This document shows positions 47,466 to 61,291 of a stretch of 64,000 bases of DNA, piece by piece. The position numbers were made by a program, and so were the translations under genes. The notes below the pieces were generated by a model. It was not told where the DNA came from. It searched no databases and worked only from the letters and a program-made list of their open reading frames with translations. Source of the stretch: Callaeas wilsoni (lineage: Eukaryota; Chordata; Aves; Passeriformes; Callaeidae); NCBI GenBank assembly GCA_013398955.1, contig VWPU01008511.1, positions 124,001 to 188,000 on the forward strand. The letters are read 5' to 3'. Within the stretch, counting starts at the first letter, position 1, and every line of letters starts with the position of its first letter.

Positions 47466-50400
47466 CACATTACAAACTGCAAGATGAGACTGTATCATCT
47501 AAGTGCTCTACGAGGTTGTTAGTATGATCTGCTTCTTGTGAAAATTAAGCCTAAACTTCTGTCTTGATTGTAAAGGAGTCTGACTGTGATGGGATTACTG
47601 TTGTTTAAACATATTTATCCATGTTTACTCTGTTTCAGCCTGCATTCTTCCCAGCCAATATAATTTTTTATTCACTGCCTGTTTCTCCTACCAAAATCAC
47701 AGTCTGGTGGAAATATATTCAAATGTAGAAAAACAAAAATTAGATCAGTTGTAAATTACTGTACACAAAAATGCATTTTTTTACCATACATAATTGTGGC
47801 ATATTATCTAGACCTCTTATTTTAAATTTAAAACCTGAAGATCTAAAAATTTTCTATGCCATGGGTGGTTTGGGGTTTTTTTCTCCTTCCATGCATCCAT
47901 GTTTCTGTAATGGATTCAAAAATATGAGCAGGGAACATTTCATTTTAAAGGAGATGAATATTGAGATGTTAGTCTTTGTACTGCAGAGCAGATTATTGAA
48001 ATGAAAATCCAAACTACCAGTCAAGAAGAAAATGCCTTATCATTCTTTGTCAGTTCATATTTCATTGCTCTTAGCCTCCTGTATCATTTTCCCCTCAATG
48101 TTTTAACATTATTAATGGAAAAAAAAGGAAAGTCCTAAAATTTGCAAAAGGCAGAATAAAATAAAATAAAGGTTGCAAAACTTTTTTTTTCCTTTTTCTC
48201 TGAATTTACTGTCTAGGAAGAGGCCACCTTAAAGAGACTTTCTTAGCTCTTTGATGAGAGCATCCAATTGTTATAGGGTATAGAAAAATAAATCTGGTAT
48301 CCAGCCTGTAGCCTTGCTTTCCTTTGTATGATACTTTTTATAGTGTTTTAAATAACTCTGAGAACCGTTCCACCATTCCCATTGATTTTTGCCTGTTATA
48401 ATTGTCCGTACTTTGCAAGACAATTTCCTAAGTGAGAATTCTCATTCTTGTGGGTGCAAATGTAGCATTGTCCAGAACTAACCAATCCAGGAACAGCTAC
48501 ATACCATGAAACTCTGCTGAGGTACGCAGGCTGTGGATCACCAGGATCATGGAGAGGTGGTACACGGCTTCCCAACTCAGCCAAAACTGAGGCACACTTC
48601 ATTTGAGTCTGTTTAGGGAACCTGGGGGCTTTGGCCAGAAATGGGTGGCTAGTTTTCCAAACAGAGCCTCTGTCTGCATCTCCACCAGCAGAGCAAACAG
48701 GGCCACAGCCCCTTCTTTGGCTCTGAAGATGTGTTGAGGCAATGCTTGCTTTAGTCTGGGGAAACCCTTTGCTCACTCCTGTGCCCTTGGTGGCCTCTCC
48801 TGGACCACAGCCAGGCAGCGTTTGGGACATAAATAGGTGTGTCCAAGCTAAAACAGTGTCAGGGAGAATGATGGTCATAAAAAAGATGCACAACAACTGC
48901 AAGGCATTAGCCTCATATAGTCTATTGATATAGAAAAGCCTGTAATTTTTTCTTGCTTGTGTAACAGTTTATAAGAGCATAAGCTTATAAGATCCAGTGA
49001 TTTTTGATGCAACCAGAGTAGTTGTCTACATACTCTCATATCCTGCCTCGGTTGCTCTAAACATTTACTCATAAGACATAAGAAAAGATATACCTATTGC
49101 TACAATTTGCATTCCTCTTCCCTGTCTAATCTCATCCAAATCCCATTATGTAAGAACATAGAGATGAAATCAGAATGTGTTAATGTCTCATTCACAGGAA
49201 ACATCTGTACAAAATCTTGGACATGCACAAAATCTTTTCCCCCGTTGGTGTGTGAGCAACACTTTCTATGATTTACCCATAAATTAACTGGTGAGGTAGA
49301 TTATTTGTAGTCAGCAAACAAATGACTTGTTGAAGTTTTTGCTTCTAAATTTGACTGCATTAAATTACTATTTGGTTCCAAAATGAAAACTGCTGTGCAG
49401 AACAGTTTATATATGTGCTCACTTTGTGCATTTTTAATATATTTATATATTACATATGCATATATTATGTACACGTAGACATGTATACATACATATATAC
49501 GTACCTATGTTTGGAAGCTTCTTTTTCTTTTCACACCCTGACAAAAGTTCCTCCTCTTCCACCTCCCCCTCCTGATATTTTTCTATTTGTAGTGTTTTAA
49601 TTGCTGTGTTAACAAGAAAAAATAAAATGAAAGACATGAATTAAGAGCAGGGGACCTATCAAATGGAAAAGACACTATAAACACAAATATAGGGAGGAAA
49701 AAGGAAAAAGAGTGGAACACAACAAGTTCCCTATTTATGCAAAATTAAATCTTGTGTCTAACTTGTGACATTGTGACCATTATTTTGGCACTCAGTGAAA
49801 CCATTCAGATCACTGAAGTCACAGAAAATATCTGTCATCTTGTCTTAATTTTAGTTTTTAGCAGTTTTAGCACCTCTGTGCTTCTTAGGACTGTTTCATC
49901 TCATTTTTCTTAAAGAAGGACCAGAGAAGAGCTCAGAATATGATGGGGTAACCATAAAACACAAAGCAATCCTGTCTGTAGGAGCTGTGCCATGAGCTCT
50001 TGGGTGTAGTAGATCTTATGATAGTCAAACTTGCTCAGCCCTGGTTGAAATGCAAAAATCCTTCATTTTTTGGTACTGCCTTATTCATCTCAGCACAAAA
50101 TCAGTACGTGTCCCAGAAGCTGCCTCCTAATCAAACTCATAGAAACTCACAGAAACTCACAAAAGCCTTCCCAGTGACTGTGCTGAGTATTGGATTAGTT
50201 TTTTCTGTGTGGTTGAAGTGAGGATTTCACAGAAAGAAGTGGCATGTTCCAGAAAACCTCAGCATGCTTGGGCTGTGCGCCATTCAGAGGCATTCCCGGC
50301 CTCCCGGCCTTTGTTTGGAGTGGATTATGATGCATGCATAGACCATAATACAGAAGGAAACTAAAATAAATCCTACTTTTATTTTTCCTCCAGGTTGACA

Positions 50401-51539
50401 CTCTTTCTCCACTTCTTTTCATTATATATTACATTTTGCTTCCATTTTGTGCCAACACAAAGTCATGGCTGGCAGCCAAACTGCTCAACAGCTGCAGAGC
50501 TCAGGAGTTTTGGACAGTTTTCCTGGCTCTCCTAATGCTTTGCTGTGCGATCTGGGGAACGTTCTTCCTTGCCTCCACTTATCCATTTCCCCAGAGTAAT
50601 AGAGAACATTAATCACCACTGTGAGCTGTACTGAAGCCTAGAGATGAAAAGTGCTTGTTATTAATGAAATTAATTTATAAGTTATACATTTTCACTTGAA
50701 CTGTGTAACATATAACCATTGTTGCATTGAACTGGGGGTGGAAAAGGGCTTTTTTGCCAGAAACAGATTCCTAGAGGTAGAAAATTTTACAGAAGTAGCT
50801 TCTAGTTTTTTCTAACACACATATAACCTGTATATTACTTTAAATCAAATTTCCATGGAAAACATTTGTCTGGACCCAAAGTTTATACACTGTATACTTT
50901 GCTTCCTAGACTTTTCTTTTTAATTACATTTTCTTTTTTTTAATGGGACTTTGACCTTGTTTACAATTACAGATTTCCTTTTTGATTTTGCAGTCATGTA
51001 TTAAAATAGTAAATAAAGCTACAAACTGCAGGGGAATGCTTTGCAGTTCTTTCCTCCTTTCTCATGTTGAAAACTAAAGTGATCCAGTTGCAATCTCATG
51101 AGAAGAGAAATCCACAGAGAGCCACAACTTACACAAATCCAAACAAACCGTCTTTGACTTTCACAATTAACATGCAGATAAGAGACTACTCCAGCAGCAG
51201 TCAGCATGGGTCACATATTCACTGCTGTAGAGCCATCACCTTTTCAGTTGCCCAGAAATCAGGGCTTGTTGGCTTAAGTTTAGGGTTTGTGTGAGCGACC
51301 AATAAATTCTAGATCTGTAAACTGTTTTGTAAAATGGTTAATTTTCTTTTTCCTCTCTCACCACTTTTCCCCCCATTGCAATGCTCAATGTAGATGCGCA
51401 GCCTTAATTGGTTTAGCTGCAAGAAGATAATCTTTTTTTCTCCCTTTCTTGCTGTTGCCTGTTAGCTTAAAGGCTTTTTAGCTGAAGGTTGATAATTATC
51501 ACTGAGAAGAAACTAGCACATCAGGAGTTCATTTTCTAT

Positions 51540-51695
51540 CTTAGCACTTCTGGCGCTCCTTTGAACTCCTCGCACCAAACTCGTGTTCCCACTCTGTCAC
51601 TTTCCTCCCTCCATCATAAAAAGGTCTCGGCAGCCGGCGGCTCCAGCCTTTGCTGGTGGGCAGAGGGCATTGCTTCTCCCGAGTGCTCCTCCAGC
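51540..51695 (+). promoter_or_regulatory. MSGN1: MSGN1 proximal promoter with TATA-like box and TCF/LEF-like site
   Basis: A TATA-like CATAAAAAGG sits at 51615-51624, about 80 bases before the ATG, and CTTTGAA (a match to the TCF/LEF core) lies at 51559-51565. Mammalian Msgn1 is known as a direct Wnt/beta-catenin and TBX6 target, so the site is plausible, but single short matches are weak evidence. Confidence 0.45.
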
Positions 51696-52211
51696 ATGGA
51701 CAAATTGCACGAGACGTTGATAAACATGGAAGATGCTTTGGGTTCGGAACACTCCGCCTGCTTATCATCCTGGGACTGGAAAAGCTCTGCTGGGTCTTTC
51801 GAGCTGCGCCCCATCTCGCCCCCGCACAGCTTGTCCCCGACGCCCTCCTTCGAATCCTACTCCTCGTCCCCGTGTCCGGTGGCGGCCGAGACCCCCTACG
51901 GCAGCGGCGGCAGCGGCCTGGTGGGATACGGCCTGGTGGACTTCCCCCCCGCCTACCTGCCCAGCCCCGGGCAGGCCCGGCTGCCCAAGGGCACCAAGGT
52001 GCGGATGTCGGCCCAGCGCAGGAGGAAGGCAAGCGAGAGGGAGAAGCTGCGGATGAGGACCTTGGCCGACGCGCTGCACACGCTGCGCAATTACCTGCCC
52101 CCCGTCTACAGCCAGCGGGGCCAGCCCCTCACCAAAATACAGACCCTGAAGTACACCATCAAGTACATCAGCGAACTGACTGAGCTCCTCAACAGCGTCA
52201 AGCGGGCGTAG
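51696..52211 (+). CDS. MSGN1: MSGN1 mesogenin 1, bHLH transcription factor, single exon, 171 aa
   Basis: MSGN1 is a nuclear bHLH activator needed for presomitic mesoderm differentiation, downstream of Wnt and TBX6 in other vertebrates. The protein starts [17 protein letters not shown] and has the family's SSWDWKS motif (residues 24-30). A Ser/Pro-rich stretch, [16 protein letters not shown], occupies residues 45-60, followed by a Gly-rich linker. The near-invariant C-terminal half runs from KGTKVRMS (about 98). Basic region: [15 protein letters not shown] (107-121). HLH: about 119-165, with [17 protein letters not shown] and [14 protein letters not shown]. At 171 aa it is shorter than human (about 193), mainly in the linker. 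It is intronless, as in mammals. The frame stays open 69 codons upstream, but this Met matches orthologues and has A at -3 and G at +4. The coding DNA is much richer in GC than its flanks. Confidence 0.96.
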   Translation: MDKLHETLINMEDALGSEHSACLSSWDWKSSAGSFELRPISPPHSLSPTPSFESYSSSPCPVAAETPYGSGGSGLVGYGLVDFPPAYLPSPGQARLPKGTKVRMSAQRRRKASEREKLRMRTLADALHTLRNYLPPVYSQRGQPLTKIQTLKYTIKYISELTELLNSVKRA

Positions 52212-52777
52212 AGCTCACCAGGAGCGCCTGCCCCGGCACGCTCAGGGTCTTTACAAACCAAAAACCATCATAATTTCTTCCTCATCAGAGTGCGCTGGGG
52301 CCCAGTGTGAGAGGAGGACGGCGCGAGGGAAGGGGAGCCACCGCTGTACGTGGGACACAGTGCTGGAAGGTGATGTAGGATTGCCTGAAAACCTGAGCTG
52401 CAGGTTGCTGAGACACAAGTCTTGCTATTTGCCTTTTTTTATTTTATTTTTTTTAAATAAGCTTTTGAGAAATATTAAACCTAGCCTGACACAAAAGTTA
52501 AAAAAAAAAAGCCAACTGATCTTCCTAGGATTTACATCTCACTGTTCTGACTGAGCTTGTTTTATAAAGACAATAGTAAATCCATAGGTGTTAAACTGAA
52601 TTTTAAAAAATGACAACAACTTTATAAGAATACTAAGTGTATTGATTTGTAGGCACTTTAATAATAGGATGAGGAAGAATATGTACTTAGTTAAAGTATT
52701 GTCTATTTATCCATGTTTCCACTGTACCTAAAAATCAAGAAACTAAGTAATAGCAAGAACATCTTTGTATGTAAACA

Positions 52778-52783
52778 AATAAA
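52778..52783 (+). terminator. MSGN1: Candidate MSGN1 polyadenylation signal
   Basis: This is a canonical AATAAA hexamer about 570 bases after the MSGN1 stop. The stretch between is AT-rich and non-coding, consistent with a 3' UTR. Other A/T-rich hexamer variants occur nearby, so use of this one is inferred. Confidence 0.5.
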
Positions 52784-55700
52784 TATCAGTATCATAGTCT
52801 GTATGCTGTATTATAAATCTGATTGATAGATAAGTAATATCTAGTGATGACTGCTAAATATTGAAAATGAAATATAAGCAAACTGACATTTTGTATAGAT
52901 AAATTGCTGTTAAGTCCTCTCTTCTTAATTAATATATACAGAAGTGTATAATTTTTCTGTATTTAATGTGTAAAAAAACCCCTTCTTCAATGCCGATAAA
53001 TGATGGAAGACATTCTTACAGCAAAGTTCTTGAACAAATCAGATTAGGTTGAGATATCCTACTCTCTGACATGAAATAAATTGATTCAGGTTTCACAAGG
53101 ATGCGAAGTTCTATTCTCAAGGTGTACCGAAAACTAGGAGGGCTCTTGCAATCGTGATTTTATTAAAAGCCATCAGATCAGCTGTTTCCTACAGCCAGTC
53201 ACAGCCCTGCAACACATGCACAGAAAAGCTTTCTAAAAAAAACAATGCTGAAACAACTGGGGATGTAGTTTTAATCTTTAATTACTTTGACTTTCAGCTG
53301 ATGGGCACCACATCACCACCAGTATGTGCTGCCTTGTAAGTCTCATTGCCTGACTGCTTTATAAGACTTGGCCTATGAAACAAGCCAGAGAGGAGCAAAC
53401 CCCAGTTGTGGGGAACTAGTTAAGTCATATTAACTCTTTCTGCCAGGGGAGATGCAAGGCATAGAGAGAACAGCAGCTGGAAGGTAACAGGTTTGTCTCC
53501 CCACAGATCAGCAAGTCTGTGTGCGGCAGATGGTTTCGGTTTGTGGATAAATCCTGTAGCAGACAACCACAAAGCTAAAACTTAATTCTCTTTTTTTTCT
53601 TTCCCTCTTTCTGTTTGTTTGGAAGGAATTACAATTATCTTTGCACATTTTTTCTTCCAGGGATCAGCCTAAGCTGATTCAGTGCTCGTCTCACATGGTA
53701 TGTGCATATTGGGGCAATCAGAATGAAATCCAGCACTATCACAAAAAAGCAAATACCCTCAAATTTATGCAGGTACTACTGTCACTCAGATGTAACCACA
53801 TTTAAGCATATCCAATATGCTTCTGTTTGTAATTAACCCATGTTAGATTTGTTACAGGCTTTAGTGTTTCAGCAAGAATATAAGTAGTATAATTTTTTAA
53901 AGCCCTATACAATTGTCAGATAACAGATATCGGTGTTGCCACCTCATGTCAGGAAAGCATGCCTCAGTATAAATCTGGGCAGCTCATCCAGATTTGAGCA
54001 GATTTGCCACATATGGAAGGTCAGTCTGGATCTATTTTGCAAAGGATTGAAATTGCACAATGCCCATGGGACCTTGCACAGAACCATAACTGAAAGCCTG
54101 ATCCCACATTCCTTCCCAAAACCCCAAAAGTCTATTTGGGGGAAGACTTTTAACATTGTCCTTTAGATGTTCCACACCTGAAACTACAGGTAGAGACTAT
54201 ATGCTATGGAAGGCTATAGGGTCATGGTTAAAGCAGAGAAACGAGTTAAAATAACACTGAAAGCAGATCCTTTTATTTATGACTTTGGCTGGTCATCCAG
54301 CATTGTGGCCTCAGTTTACCTATCTGCAAAAAAACACTGATAACTAATGGCCTCAGAAAGCTGCTGCTCACAAAACTGAGTGATGCTGGATGGAGAAAGT
54401 GTCCCAGGAGGAGGTACCCTGCACCTTTGAGAAGTGTCTCAGGCAGCATTCCTCACCACCCCAGTGAAGGAGGGAGTGAAGGCCCAGAACTAGCTGGGCT
54501 GTAACTTTTTAGGGGCCCAGGAAGTTCCTCTGTCTCCCTGCAAGTCCAAGTTGGTACAATAGCTCTATGTAACAACCAAGGCAAGGCTGTGAGTCGCAGA
54601 AGAACATTGTACTGCCTTCTGTCAGTGACCCAGACCTTGGCTGTGTCTACTCCCTAGCCCCAGCATTCCAGGGGCTGCTGCTCCAGGCTCCAGCAGGACA
54701 GGGCTGCATCGAAGCTGACCTTGGGGAAAGAGCTGCACTAAATCATTCCCCGTGCCACAGTGGGGCCAAAGCCCACATCCACAATGGAGATAACCTATTC
54801 TAATAAACTGTACTCATGCACTGTTTAATTTGTTTGATGTCCTTTCAGGGGATCTCTCCTTTTACCTGTGGGGGGTGCGGGGGGTGGGAGCAACTTAGGT
54901 GTGGGAAGAGGAGGAAGAAATAAGTTTAGTACCTGTCCGTGACTGAGGTTTCCCAGAACGTGTCAGTTTTGTTCCTCCCCTTCCAGAAAGATATGAATGA
55001 TTGCTTTGCCTAACAGAAAACATCTCTATAAGCCCCACCTTTTGTAATTCTTCCTTTTGGCATATATATTTCACTGATCCAGAGAAAATAATCTGAATTA
55101 TTGTATTCACAGTACAAGATGGTACAAGGCCTGCTATTATTAAATGTTGGATTTTATTATTCTCAATAAAATTGAATACAGTTAAAGTTCCTCTTCTTTT
55201 TCCTTTAGGCCCAGGAGTCTAGGATATCCAAGTGATGTGAAAGAGATCAAGTTCCCCACTTATGGTTGTGAGAGCTAACTTTCAGGACTGAAAGGTCCAT
55301 AAAGCTGTATTTAATTCTAACAGCAACACCACAATAATCTGTAGAAGAGAGGCAAAATTTGAACCTCAGTCCGAAAAAGTTGCACAAGTCGCAGAAGCAC
55401 ATCTCTCACATACAAGCAACTTCTCTCAACACTATGTTAAAAATATACATGGAAATAAAGCTAAAATAGCTGAAAGGCCATGGCTGAAAAATCGAATTAT
55501 ACTGTAGAGATAGAGTTGTTCACCACACTGAAAAGATACAGGAAAGGGAACTGGGGTTAGTCCTACACAATTACATTAACTCTTCTGTCCCCAAAAGCTC
55601 ACTCTTTTGCAGGTTAGCATGTCATTGAAATTCCCTACTAACTTGGAGAGCAGAACACGGATCCTACAGAAGAAACCATCACCAATAAAATATATTTTTC

Positions 55701-58170
55701 TACTGTATTCAATCTTTTCAGGTACATGAAATCATACTTCATAAGTGAGATTAGCCATAAAAATGAAAGGGCAGCAGAACAGTCCTCAAATGCTAAAGAG
55801 AAAAAGGATAAAGTACATAAGATCTTCTACAGAAATTAGTTAATTAAAATGGATTTTAAAACCTCAGGAAAAGCCTTGAAGTACGGAAGGCCTGGCAATT
55901 TTGTTGAACTACCAGTCCTTCACTCTCGGTTTACTGATGAGGTGATTACCATCAGTTGCTGCACATAACTTTTTTGCCTTTTAAAAAAGTATTTCCAGTC
56001 TTTAAAATACACACTTTTCACTGAACTGGAGACAAACAGCCCAGAAGCAGGCTGAGGTCAAGAGAAATGAGCAAGTGGCACCAAATCAGATGAGACAACT
56101 GGACCCTACCAGCTGTTTCCTGAGCTGTTCTTCATGCTCAGAGTTGTGCCCTTGCCTCCTCTCTGGGTGAATTGCTGAAGGGGGGACCAGGTATAACCAC
56201 AGAGTGCTAAAAGTTTCAGAAGCCAGGGAAAAGAGGGATTTCAGCCCCACATGCATCCTTACCCTTTCATTAGGGAAGAAAAAGGCAGGGCAGAACAGGC
56301 AGTTACATACAATGGATTTTATATCAGTTAACTCCTTTGGTGCCATGAGCCAGGCAGTTGGTGCTGCTGGAGGGAGCAGTTGCTGGTACCAACGACATGA
56401 GAATAGACTCTGGGTTTCATTTTCTACCTCGAGGACCAGAGGCTGTTCTGAGGCAGCTGGAAGGATACGATACTGCTCTATTTAGCAGGAGGCACAGAAA
56501 TGCAGAGGAGGAGGTCTTGCAGGTAGGGCATTAGCCCAGGATTCAGGAGGCTTGCACAGCTCACACAGCAGGGCAGGCTTTCCACCTGAATCCAGGAGCA
56601 TGACAACTTCTCTGCCTACTCTGTACGAATGATGCAGCAGTGTCATCTGCCAGCAGCAGCAATACCTAGACATGGACCCCGAGGAGAGCAAGGAGGTCAA
56701 ATTACCTCTTGAGGGTAAGAATAAGTACCTTGGTGAGAATATTCCCCAGTGGTTAAAGGCTCACACGTGGAAGAAGCTCCCTAGGCAAGCCCCAGCTCTG
56801 TAATCCACAGAGCTCACCCCCCAGCCCCCAAAGCAGAAGGGAGCCTGGGGCCGCCCGCACACTCACAGCGCTTTGAAATTCTATGCTGAGGAGCACCATG
56901 TAGGTGCCAAGAGGTTTTATGGTGACACATTTGGGCTGCACATAGGTGTGCTTGGGACAAAGAAAACGTCCTGTGAATGGGCTTCAGCCAGTTCCTTAAG
57001 AGAGCTGCTTATCTGGGAGCTGCCATATCCCCTCTGACTAGGGAAGCCAGGAGCTATCCTTCCAGCTCTGCCTAGCAGTAGCTAAAAAATACCCCACAAG
57101 AACATAAATACACCCCCAGCTTCTACAGGGCCAGTACCTGACTGACTTTTGCTCCTCAAATTATCTGCCATGCAACCACAAATGCTCTTATTACCTTTAA
57201 CACGCAGGAAACCGGAAAGAGAATTCACAGACCCCAATAAAGCTGTCTGTTTCTAATGAGCTATAGAATCTGGGTCCTTCTGAACCCCCTTCCCTGATCA
57301 AGCCCCTGACCTTTTGCTTCTCTTTACATCAACATCAGGCCAGGCTTGCTCTCTTACAGTACTTGATGTCATGATAAGGAGAAAGACTCACATTATCTAT
57401 GCTTTAAAGCATTTCTTTCCAAGCACATGCCCTTCCAGCATTCTAGTTAACACTATGTTTAGGTGTTTCTGGACTCACAGGCACAAATAAAAGCAGAAAT
57501 TGTATGGAAGTGGCTATCTAAAGACTCAAATAGACTTGTGGCATAAACCAAGACTTGAACTTCCTTAAGCTTTCCAAACATTAGAGCATTGTCAGAACAT
57601 GTTTTCCTCTGGCTATAGGTGCATAGCATTTACTGAAGACTTTGGCATTTAAAAGAAAAGCAAAGGAATATGCCAGTGAGAGAAAATTAATTGGGACAAA
57701 AAAGTAAATGTCAGTTTTCTCAGTTTTTCAGTATTAATAATAAGTTGTTGCTGATTTAAGTCACCAAAACAGTAAAGTTTTAAAATACTAGCTCTCATTG
57801 AACATAAACTATAAAAAAAAAAGATTTCTGCCTATCAGTGACCAGATATGAGGTTACTTATTAACAGTGACTTATCAACACTTATTTGAAATGGAAATAA
57901 CTATCTGCAATACATTTCTGTTATTGTTCCTATTTTCTTATAAAAAGAAATCACACCAGGCTTCTCTTTTCCCTTACACTTTTGTCATTCACCTGTCAAA
58001 ATTGCAGAAGACGTTAAGCATAAACAAAGAAGATTGATCTGCTTTCAACTTGTGTTAACAGGGATATAAAAATAACATCCCAAATACCAGGGGAAAAGCA
58101 TGTGGTCATAAAATATCCACATAAAAGGCAAAGAGGTGTTGATAAAACACTTGAAGATTTTTTTTTCTTT

Positions 58171-58186
58171 TATATATATATATATA
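58171..58186. repeat. (TA)n microsatellite
   Basis: Eight uninterrupted TA units. Confidence 0.9.
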
Positions 58187-60974
58187 ACCAGGAAGGCAGT
58201 TCCTGAATTTCAGTATAAACAGACACTTCTGAGGTAGAGAAAGTACTACTGTCATGTCTTTAAAAGATTTTACTGATATTCAAATGGATTTTGTGTATCT
58301 CAGAGGCTGTTGGAACATATGACAAGAAGCTTTATATAAATCCTAGTCCAACCATGGAGGGAAATGTCCTTGAATTTCCGCACATATCAGAAAGGTTAAT
58401 AGAGAAGATGATTCTTTACATAACTCATCCTTCAAAATGGCAGTAAACAAAGCTTTTGAGAGAGCTGAAGAGTAGAGCCACAGTGTACCTGGACATCACC
58501 TTGCTTTTCTACAACTCTTAAAAGCCCATCAACAGATAAAGCATCTCAACGCGTTGACTAAGCTTATGAAAGTAAATGTAAGTGTCTTAGACAAGATTGT
58601 AAATACCAGATTTCTATGCCTGATGATGTCCTTGAGTCTTGGTTTGAAGGAAAAAAAAAGAAACAAACCAGGAAGCCACAACCCAAGACAGAGTTAACAG
58701 TACTGAAACAGGCTGCCCAACTGCAGGCTTAGTTCTCACAGCAGCCTCTAATTGTTACGCTTTCCCCCCCCAAATGTAAGAGAGAAGGTGGCTCAGGGTG
58801 CTCAAGGCAGCCTGTGCTGTGCTGGTAGAGCTCTGTCATGGCAGATGAACATTGCCACTCACTCAGCTGGAGAAAACTGCTTAGCAGTCTCATTTCTTGG
58901 AGAGACGGCACAATGTAAGACACAGGGAAGTCACCACACCACTTAAAGTGACCATAGTTATGTTCTCTTAGGTGCAAAACCCTGGCAGCACATTACAGGT
59001 GTCTCCCTTGATTTCTCAATGGATTTTGCCTGCAGACTGAGCATTAACCAGTCCTCAGACCAGTGGTTTAACACAGGGGAAAGCACTGGGCAACAAGTCA
59101 CTGGCTTGTCAAATCTGCTGTTAGGCTTATGTGTCCTGCATTTTCCTGCTATTCCCATGTTGATATTCCTCAATATCACAGCTCTGTGGCTTTAGTCTTC
59201 ATCTACAATAGGAGCAGCAAAATGAATCCTTCATCACAATAGGCTTCTCTACTGGAAAACAGTCTTGATATGTTCCTCATCATGAAGCCCACAGATTTTT
59301 CCAGAAATGACAGTAAGAGATCTACTACAGATATGCTTAGCAGACAACTGGAAGACAAACAAGACTTACAAACATGAGCTGCAATTATAGCACAAACTGT
59401 TTAGTGGGATCTCTGTATAAGTAGCAACAGAGATACAATCTTTTCAACTCCATGCTGGCTCGCAAAGTGCAAATAGATTCACAAAATACTTTCTTGCTCA
59501 AGTTAGCTTTCACAAAAATTTCCTGTTTTATAATTCTCTTTAATTTAAAGTCAAAAAGCAGACACCCATTATTGTATATTTACCCCTAAGGGATCATGAT
59601 TCATGCTAAGCAGTGGCTTTCATTAGAACAGGAAAATACCATATTGAATCCAAACTGTTTTCACAGCACTGTTCAGATGCAAAGAAGAAACCAAGACATT
59701 TGTTACCCATTAAGAAAAACAAAACAAAACGCACACAGGAAAATCTGACAGGAACCCCTAAGCATCACGTTCTCTAGTAAGGAGAAATCCTTAACACTTT
59801 GCAGATAGAGTCCATGTACTGTCATTATTACTATTACAAGTCTTCACTAAAAATTGTTTCCATTTAGGCTGACAGAATACTCAGCTAAGCAATCACTGAT
59901 GTTACCTGTGAGTGATTTCACACACCTAGAGAAGGCAACTTGACATTGCAGAGCCACAACACTTCTGCAAGAATCACAGTTTACAGCTTTCCTGTCAACA
60001 GCCACTACAGGATCAAGGATGTTCATTCCCATCTTACTTCAAAAAAACTCACTTTCTTTTACTGTCATTAAGCTCCCTGCAGTCCTTTGTTCATACAGAA
60101 GCTTAAAAAAAAAAAAAGCTTGAAGTGATTTACAATTAAGTTCACACCTGTTGCCACCTTCCTCCCCTACCCCAAAACAGATGCTTCCAGCTACAAAGCA
60201 ATACAAGTTTCAGACATGTTAGCTGAGCAGACTAGGTCAGGTGAGCTAAGAGTTTAATGCTGCAGAGGAACAGAGAAGAACAACGCAATAATTTAACTTA
60301 GAGTTACATTAAATATTGGTTGGCTGACCCTTTCCTCAGTAGACACTGACAATCTATTTTCCCAGTAGATAACCATAGAAACAATTTTACTTGTGAATCT
60401 GGGCAGCAGGCTGTGCTTGCTTAGGCCACCTAACTACGACTTCATAAAACAAAGCAGTTCTTGTTTAGCCAGTCAGAAGTCAGTGCATTCACCTGCAGGG
60501 AGAAGAGAGGTACACACAAGTCTGTTACATTACAGCAGCAGTACGCGTGGTGTTCCAGTAGTGTATTTTAAGATTGACACCAACCTCTCCTGATTGTTTT
60601 TCTTCCTAATAAGCACTGGTCCAGATGACACTTGCCCATGTGGATGTGCACTGTGGGCTGTAAAACATTTCAGATTTTAATTCCCTGTACAGCATAATCT
60701 AGGACTAGAAGTCTGCGACCTGACAACTCGTGAGAGCATGTGCCAAACTGCTGAGCAAAAATACAGGAGAGACTTGAGACATGCCCATTTTCTTACCAAG
60801 TCTGTGTTTCCCAGGATTGCATCTCCTTGGACAAAAAATGTCCAATGGCTGTTGCTTAGTGTTGCAAATCACCACACTGCAGTGGAAATACAGCTACAAG
60901 ACAAGAATACTGAGATTATGTTTAGGGAAGTCTTATTTGGAATCCCATATATATCGACCCCAAAGGATATGAAG

Positions 60975-61240
60975 GTTGTGTCAAGGTGGGGGATGGCCTC
61001 TTCTCCCAGGCAACTAGTGACAGGACAGGTTGGATATTAGGTAACAGTTTTTCACTGAAAAAGTGATAAAGCATTGGAACAGCCTCCCAAGGAAAGTAAT
61101 GGAGTCATTATCCCTGGAAATGTTCAAAAAATGAGTAGATGTGACACTTTACAATATTTTTCAGTGGGCATGACAGTCATCAAAGATTGGACTTGAGGAT
61201 CTTGGAAGTCTGTTCAAACCTGAATGAGTCTACAACTTTG
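60975..61240 (+). mobile_element. CR1 LINE 3' fragment, sense orientation
   Basis: Sense CR1 order is visible: GTGTCAAGGTGGGGGATGG, CCTCTTCTCCCAGGCAACTA, GGTTGGATATTAGG, AAAGCATTGGAACAGCCTCC and ATCATTGGACTTGAGGATCT-like text near 61180-61200. It is the opposite strand to the CR1 copies elsewhere in the window. Confidence 0.85.
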
Positions 61241-61277
61241 TTCTGTGAACTGAACACAAGTGGCTGGTCTTTATTCA

Positions 61278-61291
61278 CCCCCCCCCCCCCC
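61278..61291. repeat. C14 homopolymer
   Basis: Fourteen C's on the plus strand; the exact length is prone to sequencing error. Confidence 0.9.

Larger units (their letters stand above)
41086..51539. other. Spacer between GEN1 and MSGN1
   Basis: AT-rich non-coding DNA with no recognisable gene. It contains a GC-richer block (about 44580-44900), a (GTTT)n run (47437-47465), a perfect inverted repeat (47211-47248) and scattered TCF/LEF-like sites. Some segments may be conserved enhancers for MSGN1, but that cannot be judged from one sequence. Confidence 0.5.
52212..60960. other. Spacer downstream of MSGN1
   Basis: The MSGN1 3' UTR is followed by non-coding DNA. None of the short open frames shows a recognisable domain or start context with splice support. 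The KCNS3 gene that follows MSGN1 in other vertebrates was not found. A (TA)n run is present at 58171-58186. Confidence 0.55.

Noticed and set aside
48396..48902. 168-codon minus-strand open frame
   Set aside because: No recognisable domain, no repeat match I can name, no splice or promoter support; probably chance.
51541..52056. Antisense and alternate-frame open frames over MSGN1
   Set aside because: Shadows of the GC-rich MSGN1 coding sequence, whose own frame gives a clear bHLH protein.
54865..54890. G-rich run as a G-quadruplex promoter element
   Set aside because: G-runs are adjacent and could fold, but there is no gene or CpG island nearby and nothing else to support a function.
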